A stretch of 64,000 nt of DNA from Ramlibacter albus (GCF_014297445.1 NZ_JACORU010000001.1:124001-188000); one strand, 5' to 3'. Shown: positions 16,421-25,123, numbered from the stretch's first letter. The notes: generated by a model from the sequence alone, not told the origin. Numbers and translations: made by a program.

Positions 16421-18421
16421 TCAGTCCGGCGTAATCGAGGCAAGCAACGCGTTCCGCTCGACAGTCTGCCCTGCCTGGCAGGCCACCGAAGCCACGGTAC
16501 CCTGGCAATCCGAGAGGATCCGCATCTCCATCTTCATCGATTCCAGGATGGCGACCACTGCGCCCTTCTCGACGCGATCCCCCGGCGCGACCTGCACTTT
16601 CAGGATCAGCCCCATCATCGGCGCCTTCATGTCCCCGCTGGCCTGGGACGCGGCGCTGATGTAGGCGAGATAGGGAACCGCCTTCAACACATGGGCGCCG
16701 CGGCAGTCGCGCACGTACAGCATGTCGCCGTCCTGATGGAGGGCCACCCGTTCCCGAAGCGTGTCGCAGACGGCGATCCAATGGCCTTCACCCTCGGCGG
16801 GTTCCAGGCCGATGCGGATCCTCGCAGCGCCGGCACCGACAAGCAGCGCGCCGTCGGCCGTGACCGGGCCGAAGCGGATCTCGGCACTGGCACCATCGGC
16901 GCTTTCGACATGAAGGCTGGGGATCGGCGACAGGCCGTCGTCGTCCGCACGGAGCTGCCACCCGGTGCCTGCCCACGCCGTCCAGGGGCCGCGCTTTCCG
17001 GCATCATCGCGTCGATGCCCGCGCAGCCAGTACGCGGCGGCGATGGCGAGCGTCCGCGAATCCTGGCTCGATCCGCCCAGTGCCCAGCTGCCGATCTGCT
17101 CATCAATCAGCCGCGTGTGGAAGCTTGCCTTGCGAGTCTCGGGCAGGTCGACCAGCCGGCGCAGGAAGCCGATGTTGCTGGTGACGCCGAACACGGTCGT
17201 TTCGCCAAGGGCCAGATCGAGACGGTCCAGGGCTTCGTCACGCGTCGGCGCGTGAGTGATCAGCTTGGCGAGCATCGAGTCATAGAAAGGAGTGACTTCG
17301 CTGCCCGACTCCACGCCCGTCTCGACACGGACGCCGGATCGCGGGAATTCCAATTGGGAGATCCTGCCGGTAGAGGGCAGGAAATTGGCAGCCGGGTCCT
17401 CGGCGCAGATCCGCGCTTCGACGGCATGGCCCCGAATGGCGACGTCTTCCTGGCGGAGCGGTAGCCCCTCGCCGGAAGCGATGCGCATCATCACCTCGAC
17501 GATGTCGATGCCGGTGATCGCTTCCGTGACGGGATGCTCGACCTGCAGGCGAGGGTTGACCTCGAGGAAGTGATACTCGTCCTCACCAACGATGAACTCG
17601 ACCGTGCCCACCCCCCGGTATTTGAGCCGCTGGCCCAGACGCACCGCGTCGGCCGCCATGCGATCGCGCAGCGCCGGATCGAGGTTGGCGGCGGGCGCTT
17701 CCTCGATCACTTTCTGGTGGCGGCGCTGCAAGGTGCACTCGCGTTCGAAGAGATGGATGACCTCGCCCTCGCCGTCGCCGGCAATCTGGATCTCAATGTG
17801 GCGCCCGCGGCGAATGAGCTTTTCCACGATCAGCCCGGCATCGCCGAACGCGTTCTTCGCCTCGCGCATCGCCGACTCGATCTCCTGCTCCAGCCCGTCC
17901 ATCGACTGGATGCCGCGCATGCCCTTGCCGCCGCCGCCTGCGGCCGCCTTGAGCATCACCGGGAGGCCGACACGGCGCACCGTGGCCGCAATCTCCACAG
18001 GGTCCGTGCTGGGCATCTGGCTTCCGGGAACGATGGGAACGCCGGCCGCTTCAGCTTCGCGCTTTGCGGCGGCCTTGTCGCCGAGTCTTTCGATGACCTC
18101 CGGCGTCGGGCCGATGAAGACCAGCCCCGCGGCCTCCACCGCACGGGCGAAGGCCGCGTTCTCCGCGAGGAAGCCGAAACCCGGGTGGATGGCCTCGGCG
18201 GCCACAGCCCGGGCGGCTGCGATCACCGCGTCGATCCGCAAGTAGCTTTGGGCTGCTGCCGCGCCGCCGATTTCGACGGACTCGCCTATTTCCCGGACAT
18301 GCAAGGCATTCCGATCGGCCGCCGAATGCACGCCCGCAGCGGCGACGCCCAGGCGGCGGCAGGTCCTCGCGATGCGGCAGGCGATCTCGCCGCGATTGGC
18401 AATCAGGATCTTGCTGAACAT
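16421..18421 (-). CDS. Acyl-CoA carboxylase alpha subunit (biotin carboxylase + BCCP)
   Basis: A 666-aa protein with the biotin carboxylase opening [20 protein letters not shown], the ATP-grasp glycine loop KAAAGGGGKGMRG (about residue 160), ECTLQRRHQKVIEEAP, and EVNPRLQVEHPVTE. A middle domain of the MCC/PCC type follows, and a C-terminal biotinyl domain has the biotin-accepting Lys in ILESMKMEM. It carboxylates biotin with ATP and bicarbonate. ATG 18421 is chosen because the longer open frame is antisense-like read-through of the upstream gene. It lies 14 nt below the carboxyltransferase at 18436-20007 and probably also serves the protein at 20100-21527. Confidence 0.94.
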   Translation of the reverse strand: MFSKILIANRGEIACRIARTCRRLGVAAAGVHSAADRNALHVREIGESVEIGGAAAAQSYLRIDAVIAAARAVAAEAIHPGFGFLAENAAFARAVEAAGLVFIGPTPEVIERLGDKAAAKREAEAAGVPIVPGSQMPSTDPVEIAATVRRVGLPVMLKAAAGGGGKGMRGIQSMDGLEQEIESAMREAKNAFGDAGLIVEKLIRRGRHIEIQIAGDGEGEVIHLFERECTLQRRHQKVIEEAPAANLDPALRDRMAADAVRLGQRLKYRGVGTVEFIVGEDEYHFLEVNPRLQVEHPVTEAITGIDIVEVMMRIASGEGLPLRQEDVAIRGHAVEARICAEDPAANFLPSTGRISQLEFPRSGVRVETGVESGSEVTPFYDSMLAKLITHAPTRDEALDRLDLALGETTVFGVTSNIGFLRRLVDLPETRKASFHTRLIDEQIGSWALGGSSQDSRTLAIAAAYWLRGHRRDDAGKRGPWTAWAGTGWQLRADDDGLSPIPSLHVESADGASAEIRFGPVTADGALLVGAGAARIRIGLEPAEGEGHWIAVCDTLRERVALHQDGDMLYVRDCRGAHVLKAVPYLAYISAASQASGDMKAPMMGLILKVQVAPGDRVEKGAVVAILESMKMEMRILSDCQGTVASVACQAGQTVERNALLASITPD

Positions 18422-18435
18422 TGATGCGGCCTCGA

Positions 18436-20007
18436 TTACATGCGGAACACGCCGAAGCTCGACGGCTGCAGGGGCACCCGGCCCGCGAGATCGAGCAGCA
18501 ACGCCATCACGTCCCTTGTCTCCGTTGGCTCGATGATCAGGTCGCACCAGGTGTTTCGGGCGAAGTTGTACGCGTTGGCGAAGTCCTCGAAGGTCTTGCG
18601 AACGGGCGCCTTGTAGGCCTCGCGCTCGGCATCCGTCCAGCTTGTGCCATCCCGCTTGTGCTGGTCGTCCTTCACCATGGCAAGGGTCGTGGCGGCCTGC
18701 TCCGGCCCCATGATCGCGGCCCTCCCGTTCGGCCACATCAGCATCGCATTGGGCCTGAATGCGCGGCCGCACATCGCCAGGTAGCCCGCCCCGTACGAGC
18801 CCCCGATGATCAGGGTGTACTTGGGGACGTTGGCGCACGTCATCGCGGTGATCATCTTCGCGCCATGCTTGGCGATCCCGCCCTCCTCCGCTTCGCGGCC
18901 GACCATGAAGCCGTTGATGTCGGCCATGAACAGAAGCGGGATGTCCCGCTTGCAGCACAGGTCGATGAATTGCGTGGCCTTGAGGGCGCTCTCCGAGAAG
19001 AGGACGCCGCTGTTGCAGAGAATTCCGATGTCGAACCCCTGGATGCGCGCGAAACCCGTGATGATGGTCTCGCCGAAATCGGGCTTGAACTCGTGCAGGT
19101 CGCTTCCGTCGATGAGACGCAGCAGGATCTCGCGGTTGTTGGTAGGAACGCGCGGGTCGGCGCTGACGATGCCGTGGATTTCCCGCGGATCGTGCAGGGG
19201 CTCGCGCGGCTCGGCCACGTCGCGGCGCTGCGCCGGCACGTCACCGAGGTGGCCGACCAGGTCGCGCAGGATCGCAATGGCATGCGCGTCGCTTTCGGCG
19301 AGCCTGTCGGTCACACCGTCCTCACGGTTCGAACGCTCGGCGTCGGCCGGCGCCGGCTCGGCGGGGCCGAACGCGAGAGCGCCGCGGCCGCGCACCACGA
19401 CGACTTCGTCGCACATGGCTGCGACGAAAGCGGCAGCGTCCGCCGCAGGGCCGTGGACACTTGCGATTTGCGCGATGCCCTCGCGCGACATCCGCGTCTG
19501 GTTGTACAGGATGGAGCCGAACTGTCCCTCGTCGGCGAAGACACCGGGCTTGGCGCCGGGCTGCTGCGCGCCCGGTTGCAACATCGTCACGCAGGGCAGC
19601 CGTTGCTGCCACGCGAAGCGCTGGGCCCGCACATGGCGCTTGCAGGTGTGCGCGTTGTAGGTGCCGTCGTTGACCGTGGGGTCGCTGGCGATGACCATGC
19701 AGGGGCGGCCGGCGATCATTCCCACGCCGGTGACAACGCCGGCGCCCGGCGGGTCATCGCCGTACAGTCCCTCGCCCGCCAGTTGGCACAGCTCGAGGAA
19801 CGGCGACCCCGGGTCGAGCAGCGCGCGGATGCGTTCGCGCACCGTCAACTGTCCGGCTTCGCGCAGCCTTTGCAGTGCCGTGGCCGAGCCGACGCCCAGG
19901 GCCGCCGAGCGGCGAGCATGGAGGTCGGCCAAGCGGGCTTTGTAGGCGTCCCGGTTGATGCGCATTTCCTCGGGACTCAGGGTCAGGCTGGAGGCGAGGA
20001 TGCTCAT
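18436..20007 (-). CDS. Carboxyltransferase-like beta subunit with degenerate N-domain
   Basis: A 523-aa protein of the acyl-CoA carboxylase beta family. The C-domain is canonical: NSGVLFSESALKATQFIDLC, INGFMVGREAEEGGIAKHGA, the loop GGSYGAGYLAMCGR (402-415) and AAIMGPEQAA. The N-domain is damaged at the active site. The usual GPxTAGGAY reads GPAADAAAF (186-194), so the glycine pair is Ala-Ala; the VDSGGAFLPD segment reads MLQPGAQQPGAKPG; and the ATGExxxxxxLGGAxMH stretch is shortened to PAPADAERSNRE. Lesions elsewhere are few, which argues for specialisation rather than decay. The divergent neighbour at 20100-21527 shows the opposite pattern. ATG 20007 fits the family N-terminus. Confidence 0.9.
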   Translation of the reverse strand: MSILASSLTLSPEEMRINRDAYKARLADLHARRSAALGVGSATALQRLREAGQLTVRERIRALLDPGSPFLELCQLAGEGLYGDDPPGAGVVTGVGMIAGRPCMVIASDPTVNDGTYNAHTCKRHVRAQRFAWQQRLPCVTMLQPGAQQPGAKPGVFADEGQFGSILYNQTRMSREGIAQIASVHGPAADAAAFVAAMCDEVVVVRGRGALAFGPAEPAPADAERSNREDGVTDRLAESDAHAIAILRDLVGHLGDVPAQRRDVAEPREPLHDPREIHGIVSADPRVPTNNREILLRLIDGSDLHEFKPDFGETIITGFARIQGFDIGILCNSGVLFSESALKATQFIDLCCKRDIPLLFMADINGFMVGREAEEGGIAKHGAKMITAMTCANVPKYTLIIGGSYGAGYLAMCGRAFRPNAMLMWPNGRAAIMGPEQAATTLAMVKDDQHKRDGTSWTDAEREAYKAPVRKTFEDFANAYNFARNTWCDLIIEPTETRDVMALLLDLAGRVPLQPSSFGVFRM

Positions 20008-20062
20008 GATTTCGTGCGTTGGAGTGTCAAGTTCGCGTTGCGCGATCCGCGCGACCGGCGCT

Positions 20063-20092
20063 AGAATACCAAACATTTGTTAGGTTAAGCAA
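20063..20092 (-). promoter_or_regulatory. Candidate promoter with operator in the spacer (minus strand)
   Basis: On the minus strand TTGCTT (20092-20087), an 18-nt spacer and TATTCT (20068-20063) precede the carboxyltransferase at 20007. The palindrome-like operator CAAACATTTGTTAG (20070-20083) fills the spacer. Two other sites in this window (48 kb and 55 kb) have the same architecture. Confidence 0.5.
20070..20083. promoter_or_regulatory. Operator-like site A (CTAAC-N4-GTTAG family)
   Basis: CAAACATTTGTTAG, a near match to the 14-bp palindrome CTAAC-N4-GTTAG, lies between the divergent carboxyltransferase genes at 20007 (minus) and 20100 (plus), where it could control both. Related copies are at 25055, 41263, 48171 and 55442. 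The TetR regulator encoded at 48263 is the inferred binder. Confidence 0.6.
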
Positions 20093-20099
20093 CGAACTC

Positions 20100-21527
20100 A
20101 TGAAGCCGAATGCCGAGCCCACCGGCTCCGTTTCGTACGACGGCCTGCTGGCGACCCTGCGCGCTCGCCAACAGGAGGCCCTCGCTGGCGGGTCGGATAA
20201 GGCACGCAAGCTGCACAAGAGCCGAGGGCAGATGCTGCCTCGCGAACGCGTCACCGCGCTGCTCGACCACGGCTCGCCATTTTGCGAGATCGGGCAGCTT
20301 GCGGGGGCCGACATGTACGAGGGCGTGCCGCCCGGCGCGACCATGATCACGGGAGTGGGAAAGGTCTGCGGGCGCTGGTGCATGTTGCTGGTCAACGACG
20401 CCACGGTCAAGGGCGGCACGATGTTCGGCATGACGACAAAGCGCCACACGCGCGCCCAGCTGTTCGCGTGGCGCCACCGCCTGCCCTGCATCACGATGGT
20501 CCAGTCCGGGGGCGGTTTCCTCCCCGACCTCGCGAACATCTTTCCTGACGAGGGCCAGGCCGGCTCCATCATGTACAACCAGGTGAAGATGTCGGCCGAG
20601 GGTATCGCGCAGATTGCCCTTGTCCACGGGCCTTCGACGGCCGGTGGGGCGTATATCCCGGCGCTTTGCGACGAAGTCGTGATCATCCGCAAGCAAGGCG
20701 CCATGTTCCTCGGAAGCCCGCAGCTTGTCTTCGCGGCCACCGGCGAAGTGATCGACATCGAGCCGCTGGGCGGTGCCGAGATGCACAGCCGGGTGAGCGG
20801 CGTGACCGACCACATGGCCGAAGACGACGCGCACGCCCTGTCCATCACCCGGCGGATCGTCGATCATCTCGGCGAGCCGCCCCGCCTGCGGTGGACGCGC
20901 GCTGAAGTCGAATTGCCTCCGGAAGGCGCCGCCGGCAGCGACATCCCCGCAGGGCTCGTGGACGGAGGCCGCTTCCAGGAGTTCAAGCAACTGCATGGCG
21001 AGACACTGACATGCGGTTTCGCGCGCATCGAGGGTTTCGAGGTCGGAATCGTCGGCGCCCGTGGCGAAATCACGGCGCAGGCTGCCGCCAAGGGCGCGCA
21101 CTTCGTGCAGTTGTGCGGCCAGCGCGATATCCCGATCGTCTTCCTCGTCGATTCGCCCGGCTTTGCGGACAGCAGCCTGCCCGGCCAGTCGACCGTGGGC
21201 AGGCACGGAGCCAAGCTGCTGAATGCGGTGGCGAACGTCGATGTGCCGAAGTTCACGGTCATCACCGGCCGCGCCCACGGCGCGGCTTATCACGCGCTGG
21301 GCGGCCGCGCATTCCGCCCTAACGCGCTGCTGATGTGGCCGCAAGCGCGGGCGTCGGCTTCACCCGACGCGCCCGACGAGGAGGCCGGGGCGCTGAACTG
21401 GGCACGGCAGCTGTGGTGCGATGCCATCGTGGAGCCCGGGCAGACGCGTGCGGTTCTGGCGCAGCTGCTCGACATCGCAGGCCGCCTGCCGGCGCGGGCG
21501 AGCAGCTACGGCGCCTTTCGCATGTAG
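20100..21527 (+). CDS. Carboxyltransferase-like beta subunit with degenerate C-domain
   Basis: A 475-aa member of the same family, about 50-60 residues short of normal. The N-domain is canonical: VQSGGGFLPDLANIFPDEGQ, HGPSTAGGAYIPALCDE with the glycine pair at 182-183, and FAATGEVIDIEPLGGAEMHS. The C-domain is altered: GFMVGRxAExxGIAKHGAK becomes GFADSSLPGQSTVGRHGAK, the loop GxSYGAGxxAMCGR becomes GRAHGAAYHALGGR (390-403), and the AIMGPEQAA motif with the following helical segment of about 40 residues is deleted. It is divergent from, and complementary to, the protein at 18436-20007. ATG 20100 is chosen over an earlier frame start that would lie inside the promoter and operator. Its 3' end overlaps the convergent acetoacetyl-CoA synthetase by 22 nt. 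Confidence 0.88.
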   Translation: MKPNAEPTGSVSYDGLLATLRARQQEALAGGSDKARKLHKSRGQMLPRERVTALLDHGSPFCEIGQLAGADMYEGVPPGATMITGVGKVCGRWCMLLVNDATVKGGTMFGMTTKRHTRAQLFAWRHRLPCITMVQSGGGFLPDLANIFPDEGQAGSIMYNQVKMSAEGIAQIALVHGPSTAGGAYIPALCDEVVIIRKQGAMFLGSPQLVFAATGEVIDIEPLGGAEMHSRVSGVTDHMAEDDAHALSITRRIVDHLGEPPRLRWTRAEVELPPEGAAGSDIPAGLVDGGRFQEFKQLHGETLTCGFARIEGFEVGIVGARGEITAQAAAKGAHFVQLCGQRDIPIVFLVDSPGFADSSLPGQSTVGRHGAKLLNAVANVDVPKFTVITGRAHGAAYHALGGRAFRPNALLMWPQARASASPDAPDEEAGALNWARQLWCDAIVEPGQTRAVLAQLLDIAGRLPARASSYGAFRM

Positions 21528-23506
21528 CGCGGCAACTCGCGGGAGAACTCGACGAAGTACTGGAGCGAGTCCGGGTTCATCATCGCGTCGCGGCTGGCCA
21601 CCTTGTCCGGCGCCGCGCCCAGCAGGATCCTGCGCACAGGCACCTCGAGCTTCTTGCCGGTCAACGTGTATGGAATCGCGCCGATGGGGAAGTACTTGTC
21701 GGGCACGTGCCGCGGCGATCCTTGGGAGCGCAGGGCCTGCGTGATCCGCGACTCCATCGCGGCGTCGAGCGCGAAACCCGGCTTCGGCAGGACGAACATC
21801 GGCATGAAGAACTTGCCGTCCGGCAGATCGAGGTTCACGACCAGGCAGTCCTGCACACCCTCGACCGTGTCGGCGATCCGGTAGATTTCTGCCGTCCCGA
21901 TCCGCACCCCGGCACGATTGAGCGTGGCATCCGACCTGCCATAGATGTAGCAGCCCCCGCGACGGTTGACCTTGAAGAAGTCGCCGTGGCGCCATTGGCC
22001 CGGATAGGCATCAAAGTAGCTGTCGAGGTAACGCAAGTTGTCCTTGTCGCCCCAGAAATAGAGCGGCATCGAAGGCATGGGCTTGCGGATCACGAGCTCG
22101 CCGACGCAGTCCTCCAGCGGCAGGCCCTCATCGTCGAGCGCATGCGCGTCGACGCCCAGCAGGCGCGTCTGGATTTCGCCCGCGTGTACGGGCAGCGTGG
22201 GTGCGGCACCCACGAAGGCCGAGCACACGTCGGTCCCGCCACTTTGCGAAGTCACCCAAAGGTCCTGTTTGACCTCGCGATAGAACCACTCGAAAGTTTC
22301 CGGTGTCGCAGGAGAGCCGCCCAGCAGCACTGATTCCAGCGCGGACAGGTCGTACTTCTGCGCGGGCCGAACCCCGGCCTTGATCATCATCTGCACGAAT
22401 GTCGGGCTGGCGCCGAACATCGTCACCCGGTGTTCCGCCGCGATCTGCCAGAGGCGCTCCGGCTGCGGCGCGAGGGGGTTGCCGTCGTACAGGACGATGC
22501 TGCCGCCCTGGGACAGCGCCATGACCATGAAGTTGAACATCATCCAGCCCGTGGTCGTATAGAAGAACAGGCAGGAATCGGGACTCTGGTTGGCGTGGAA
22601 GGCCATGACCTTGCAGGTCTCGAGCGTCATCCCGCCGTGGCCGTGAGTCATCGCTTTCGGCAGCCCCGTCGTTCCCGACGAGTACAGGATCCACAGCGGG
22701 TGCGAGAACTCGACATCCTCGTAGCGAAAGTCCTCGTGCCGCACGGGCCGCTCCCCCATCACCTCCGACCAGAAACGCGAGGACGGTGTCGGACGCGGCG
22801 CGGCCGGGTTCAGATCGGGCAGGAAGACCACATGTTCCAGCGAGGGCAGGCCCTCGACGAGTCGAGCCAGTTCGCCGGTGCGATCGAAGTCCTTCCCGCC
22901 GAATCGATAGCCGTCCACCGCAAATAGCAGCCGCGGCTCGATTTGCTGGAAGCGGTCGAGGATGCTGCGTGCGCCGAAGTCGGGCGAGCACGCCGACCAG
23001 ATCGCGCCGATCGCAGTGGTCGCGAGCAGCGCTATTACCGCCTCGGGCGTGTTGGGCAGGGTCGAGACCACCCGGTCGCCCGGCCGGATGCCCATGCGGC
23101 GCATGGCTTCGGCCAGCGTCGCCACCTGGTCGCGCAGGTCTTCCCAGTGCAGGGTGGCGGGTGGGCGAATCTCGCTGCGATGGTGGATCGCGGGCCGCCC
23201 TCGCTGCCCCTTGTGAAGCATGTGCCGGGCGAAGTTCACCCGCGCGCCGGGGAACCAGACCGCGCCCGGCATGACGCGCTCCTCCAGGACGCACGAGTGA
23301 GGTGTCGACGATTCGATCCCAAAGTAATCCCACAGGGCGGCCCAGAAATCCTCGATGCGGTCGACGGACCATTCCCAGAGCGAGGCGTGGCCAGGGAAAT
23401 CGAGCCCCCGCTCCCGGCGCAGCCAGTCCATGAACAACGCCACTTGCGAAGACTGCGCGAAGTCGGGACGTGGCGTCCAGAGCAGTTCACCTTCCTTGAC
23501 CGCCAT
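21506..23506 (-). CDS. Acetoacetyl-CoA synthetase
   Basis: A 666-aa ANL-superfamily ligase that would make acetoacetyl-CoA from acetoacetate, CoA and ATP through an acyl-AMP. It has the AcsA/AACS-type N-terminal domain (WEWSVDRIEDFWAALWDYF, WFPGARVNFA), the P-loop YSSGTTGLPKAMTHGHGG, WMMFNFMV, the GGTDVCSAF motif, WRHGDFF and a C-terminal TGKKLEVPVR lysine loop. Length and motifs match acetoacetyl-CoA synthetase rather than acetyl-CoA synthetase. A GAGGAG ribosome-binding site precedes ATG 23506, which overlaps the hydrolase stop by 20 nt. An HMG-CoA-lyase-family gene at 41504 could supply acetoacetate. Confidence 0.9.
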   Translation of the reverse strand: MAVKEGELLWTPRPDFAQSSQVALFMDWLRRERGLDFPGHASLWEWSVDRIEDFWAALWDYFGIESSTPHSCVLEERVMPGAVWFPGARVNFARHMLHKGQRGRPAIHHRSEIRPPATLHWEDLRDQVATLAEAMRRMGIRPGDRVVSTLPNTPEAVIALLATTAIGAIWSACSPDFGARSILDRFQQIEPRLLFAVDGYRFGGKDFDRTGELARLVEGLPSLEHVVFLPDLNPAAPRPTPSSRFWSEVMGERPVRHEDFRYEDVEFSHPLWILYSSGTTGLPKAMTHGHGGMTLETCKVMAFHANQSPDSCLFFYTTTGWMMFNFMVMALSQGGSIVLYDGNPLAPQPERLWQIAAEHRVTMFGASPTFVQMMIKAGVRPAQKYDLSALESVLLGGSPATPETFEWFYREVKQDLWVTSQSGGTDVCSAFVGAAPTLPVHAGEIQTRLLGVDAHALDDEGLPLEDCVGELVIRKPMPSMPLYFWGDKDNLRYLDSYFDAYPGQWRHGDFFKVNRRGGCYIYGRSDATLNRAGVRIGTAEIYRIADTVEGVQDCLVVNLDLPDGKFFMPMFVLPKPGFALDAAMESRITQALRSQGSPRHVPDKYFPIGAIPYTLTGKKLEVPVRRILLGAAPDKVASRDAMMNPDSLQYFVEFSRELPRYMRKAP

Positions 23507-24392
23507 CGGGGCTCCTCTCTTGGTCTTTCATCGCTCGCTCACGGCCGCCGGCACAGCGGGTGACGAAACCGGAAATCAGCTCATTGACGGCGTCGGCCGC
23601 CTCGAAGGCGACCCAGTGGCCTGCGTCCGGGACCACGCGGCAGACGATGTGCGACGCGCATTGCCGAAGGTAGGCGGCGCGGGCCTGCGTATCCGGCCGG
23701 GGAAGCGGATCGCACGCGGGCAGGATCGCGAGGACCGGGCATTGCACTTTCTGCAGGCTCGGCCCCAGGGTATCCCGGTAGCCGAGGTAGCGCGACTTGA
23801 AGCGGGTCATCGCATGGTTGCGCCGCTGCATGGCAACCGTCATTTCGTCGATGCGCTCCGGCCTGGAGATCATCATCATCCCGAGGTTCGCGCGATGGAT
23901 GGCGTTGGCTTCCTCATCACTCGCGCCCGGCGGGACGGCCCTGAGCGGAGGGCGATGCCAGCCTTCGGGGGGAAAGCCCCCCGGGGCGAGCAGGCAGGTC
24001 GCGAACACGTCTCGGGGCCGGCGCGCTGCGAGCCATGCCGCGACGACCCCGCCCCAGGAAAATCCAGCGACGGCAAACTTCCGGCCCGACGGAATCAGAC
24101 CGGCGTCGATCGCGGCAAGAAGATATCGGCCATATCCATCCAGGTCGGTGTCTCGCGGGACGTCCAAGGATTCACCCATGCCGGGGAGGTCCGGAATCAC
24201 CAGGCTGAACCTGCGCGACAGCGGTTCGATGTTGCGCACCCAATGCGTCCACGATCCCGTGCCGCCATGCAGGAGCAGCAGTGTCGGGCCGCTGCCGACT
24301 CTCACCGCCTTGACGCCTGCGACCACGGTGCGCTCGATCCGCAACGCCGGAAAGAACACCTCGGGCCGGATGTCGTGGGGGAGGCCCGTCAA
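23487..24392 (-). CDS. Alpha/beta-fold hydrolase with TTG start
   Basis: A 301-aa hydrolase: oxyanion region LLLLHGGTGSWTHWVRN, nucleophile elbow GFSWGG, acid residue in CDPLPRP and catalytic His in AGHWVAFE. No ATG exists in this frame before 24569, which lies inside the preceding MaoC gene. A strong GGAGGAG sits 6 nt upstream of TTG 24392, and that TTG overlaps the stop of a small upstream ORF as TTGA, so I place the start there. It is a paralog of the hydrolase at 8921-9748. It may cleave a C-C bond or a thioester; the substrate is unknown. Confidence 0.85.
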   Translation of the reverse strand: MTGLPHDIRPEVFFPALRIERTVVAGVKAVRVGSGPTLLLLHGGTGSWTHWVRNIEPLSRRFSLVIPDLPGMGESLDVPRDTDLDGYGRYLLAAIDAGLIPSGRKFAVAGFSWGGVVAAWLAARRPRDVFATCLLAPGGFPPEGWHRPPLRAVPPGASDEEANAIHRANLGMMMISRPERIDEMTVAMQRRNHAMTRFKSRYLGYRDTLGPSLQKVQCPVLAILPACDPLPRPDTQARAAYLRQCASHIVCRVVPDAGHWVAFEAADAVNELISGFVTRCAGGRERAMKDQERSPDGGQGR

Positions 24393-24553
24393 AGCGCCTC
24401 CTCCGTTCCAGGTTTCACGGCCGGTACGAGCTTGCCCGGGGCCTTGCGATGGTTGCTGCCGTAGAAGTTGAGGGCCATTTGGGGTGGCATGCCCGTCCAG
24501 CGTGCTCGCGCCGGACCTGATCGTGCCCCCTCGGCCGGCGTAGCGTGGGTCAT
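24389..24553 (-). CDS. Small hypothetical protein (54 aa) between MaoC and hydrolase genes
   Basis: Its ATG overlaps the MaoC stop (ATGA) and its stop overlaps the TTG start of the hydrolase, giving two coupled junctions. Third codon positions are strongly G/C in the second half, which contains MALNFYGSNHRKAPGKLV. The end of the ORF contains the ribosome-binding site of the hydrolase. It could be a real small protein or a leader that couples translation. I recognise no domain. There is no membrane segment, and the protein is basic. Confidence 0.45.
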   Translation of the reverse strand: MTHATPAEGARSGPARARWTGMPPQMALNFYGSNHRKAPGKLVPAVKPGTEEAL

Positions 24554-25008
24554 ACCAGGTCGTCGACACGCCCGCGGCGCATCATCAGCTTCTCGCTGAA
24601 CTCGAAAACCTGCTGTTCCCGTTGGTTGAACACCCGGACCCGGCCCTGCATGATGCCGCGCTTGCCGTCCGAGAGGTTTTTCTTGCCTTCGACGGTGATT
24701 TCCGCGCGCAAGGTGTCGCCCGGCCGCACAGGCACGGTGAACTTGAAATCCGTCAGTTCGAGTGCCGCGATCGTCGCGGGCCCGAGGATCTCCTCCATCA
24801 TCCCTGCCGCCAGCGCGGCCGTCAGTAGCCCGGGGCAGATGCGCCCGCCGTAGTCCGTGTGCTTCTTCGCGAACTCCTCATTGATGAAGATGGGCAGTTT
24901 CAGTCCGGCAAGACTGGTGAACAGCACGATGTCCGTTTCGGTGACCGTGCGTCCGTAGCTGCGGAACACGTCTCCGGCATTGAGGTCGTCGAGCGAGCGG
25001 TTGGACAT
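24550..25008 (-). CDS. MaoC-like (R)-hydratase/dehydratase
   Basis: A 152-aa hotdog-fold protein. FINEEFAKKHTDYGGRICPG corresponds to the hydratase active-site region (helix plus the loop ending in PG/HG), and the core strands LELTDFKFTVPVRPGDTLRA follow. MaoC proteins reversibly hydrate enoyl-CoA to (R)-3-hydroxyacyl-CoA. ATG 25008 has AAGGAGAT 6 nt upstream; the frame is open further upstream but only through the divergent promoter. It heads cluster V and shares operator B with the acyl-CoA dehydrogenase gene opposite. A related gene lies at 33267-33758. Confidence 0.88.
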   Translation of the reverse strand: MSNRSLDDLNAGDVFRSYGRTVTETDIVLFTSLAGLKLPIFINEEFAKKHTDYGGRICPGLLTAALAAGMMEEILGPATIAALELTDFKFTVPVRPGDTLRAEITVEGKKNLSDGKRGIMQGRVRVFNQREQQVFEFSEKLMMRRGRVDDLV

Positions 25009-25054
25009 GGGATCTCCTTGGCTTGACATATCGGGGTTCCCCCGAGGTGACAAA

Positions 25055-25068
25055 CTAACAGTTGGTAG
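25055..25068. promoter_or_regulatory. Operator-like site B (CTAAC-N4-GTTAG family)
   Basis: CTAACAGTTGGTAG lies between the divergent MaoC gene (25008, minus) and the acyl-CoA dehydrogenase gene (25124, plus). A TAGAAT -10-like hexamer (25066-25071) overlaps its right end, so binding would block the plus-strand promoter. No good -35 is seen at normal spacing. Confidence 0.6.
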
Positions 25069-25123
25069 AATACTGCAGTTCCGGGTCAACGGCTCGCCAG
25101 CCAATCGCACGACGCTCCGCCCA

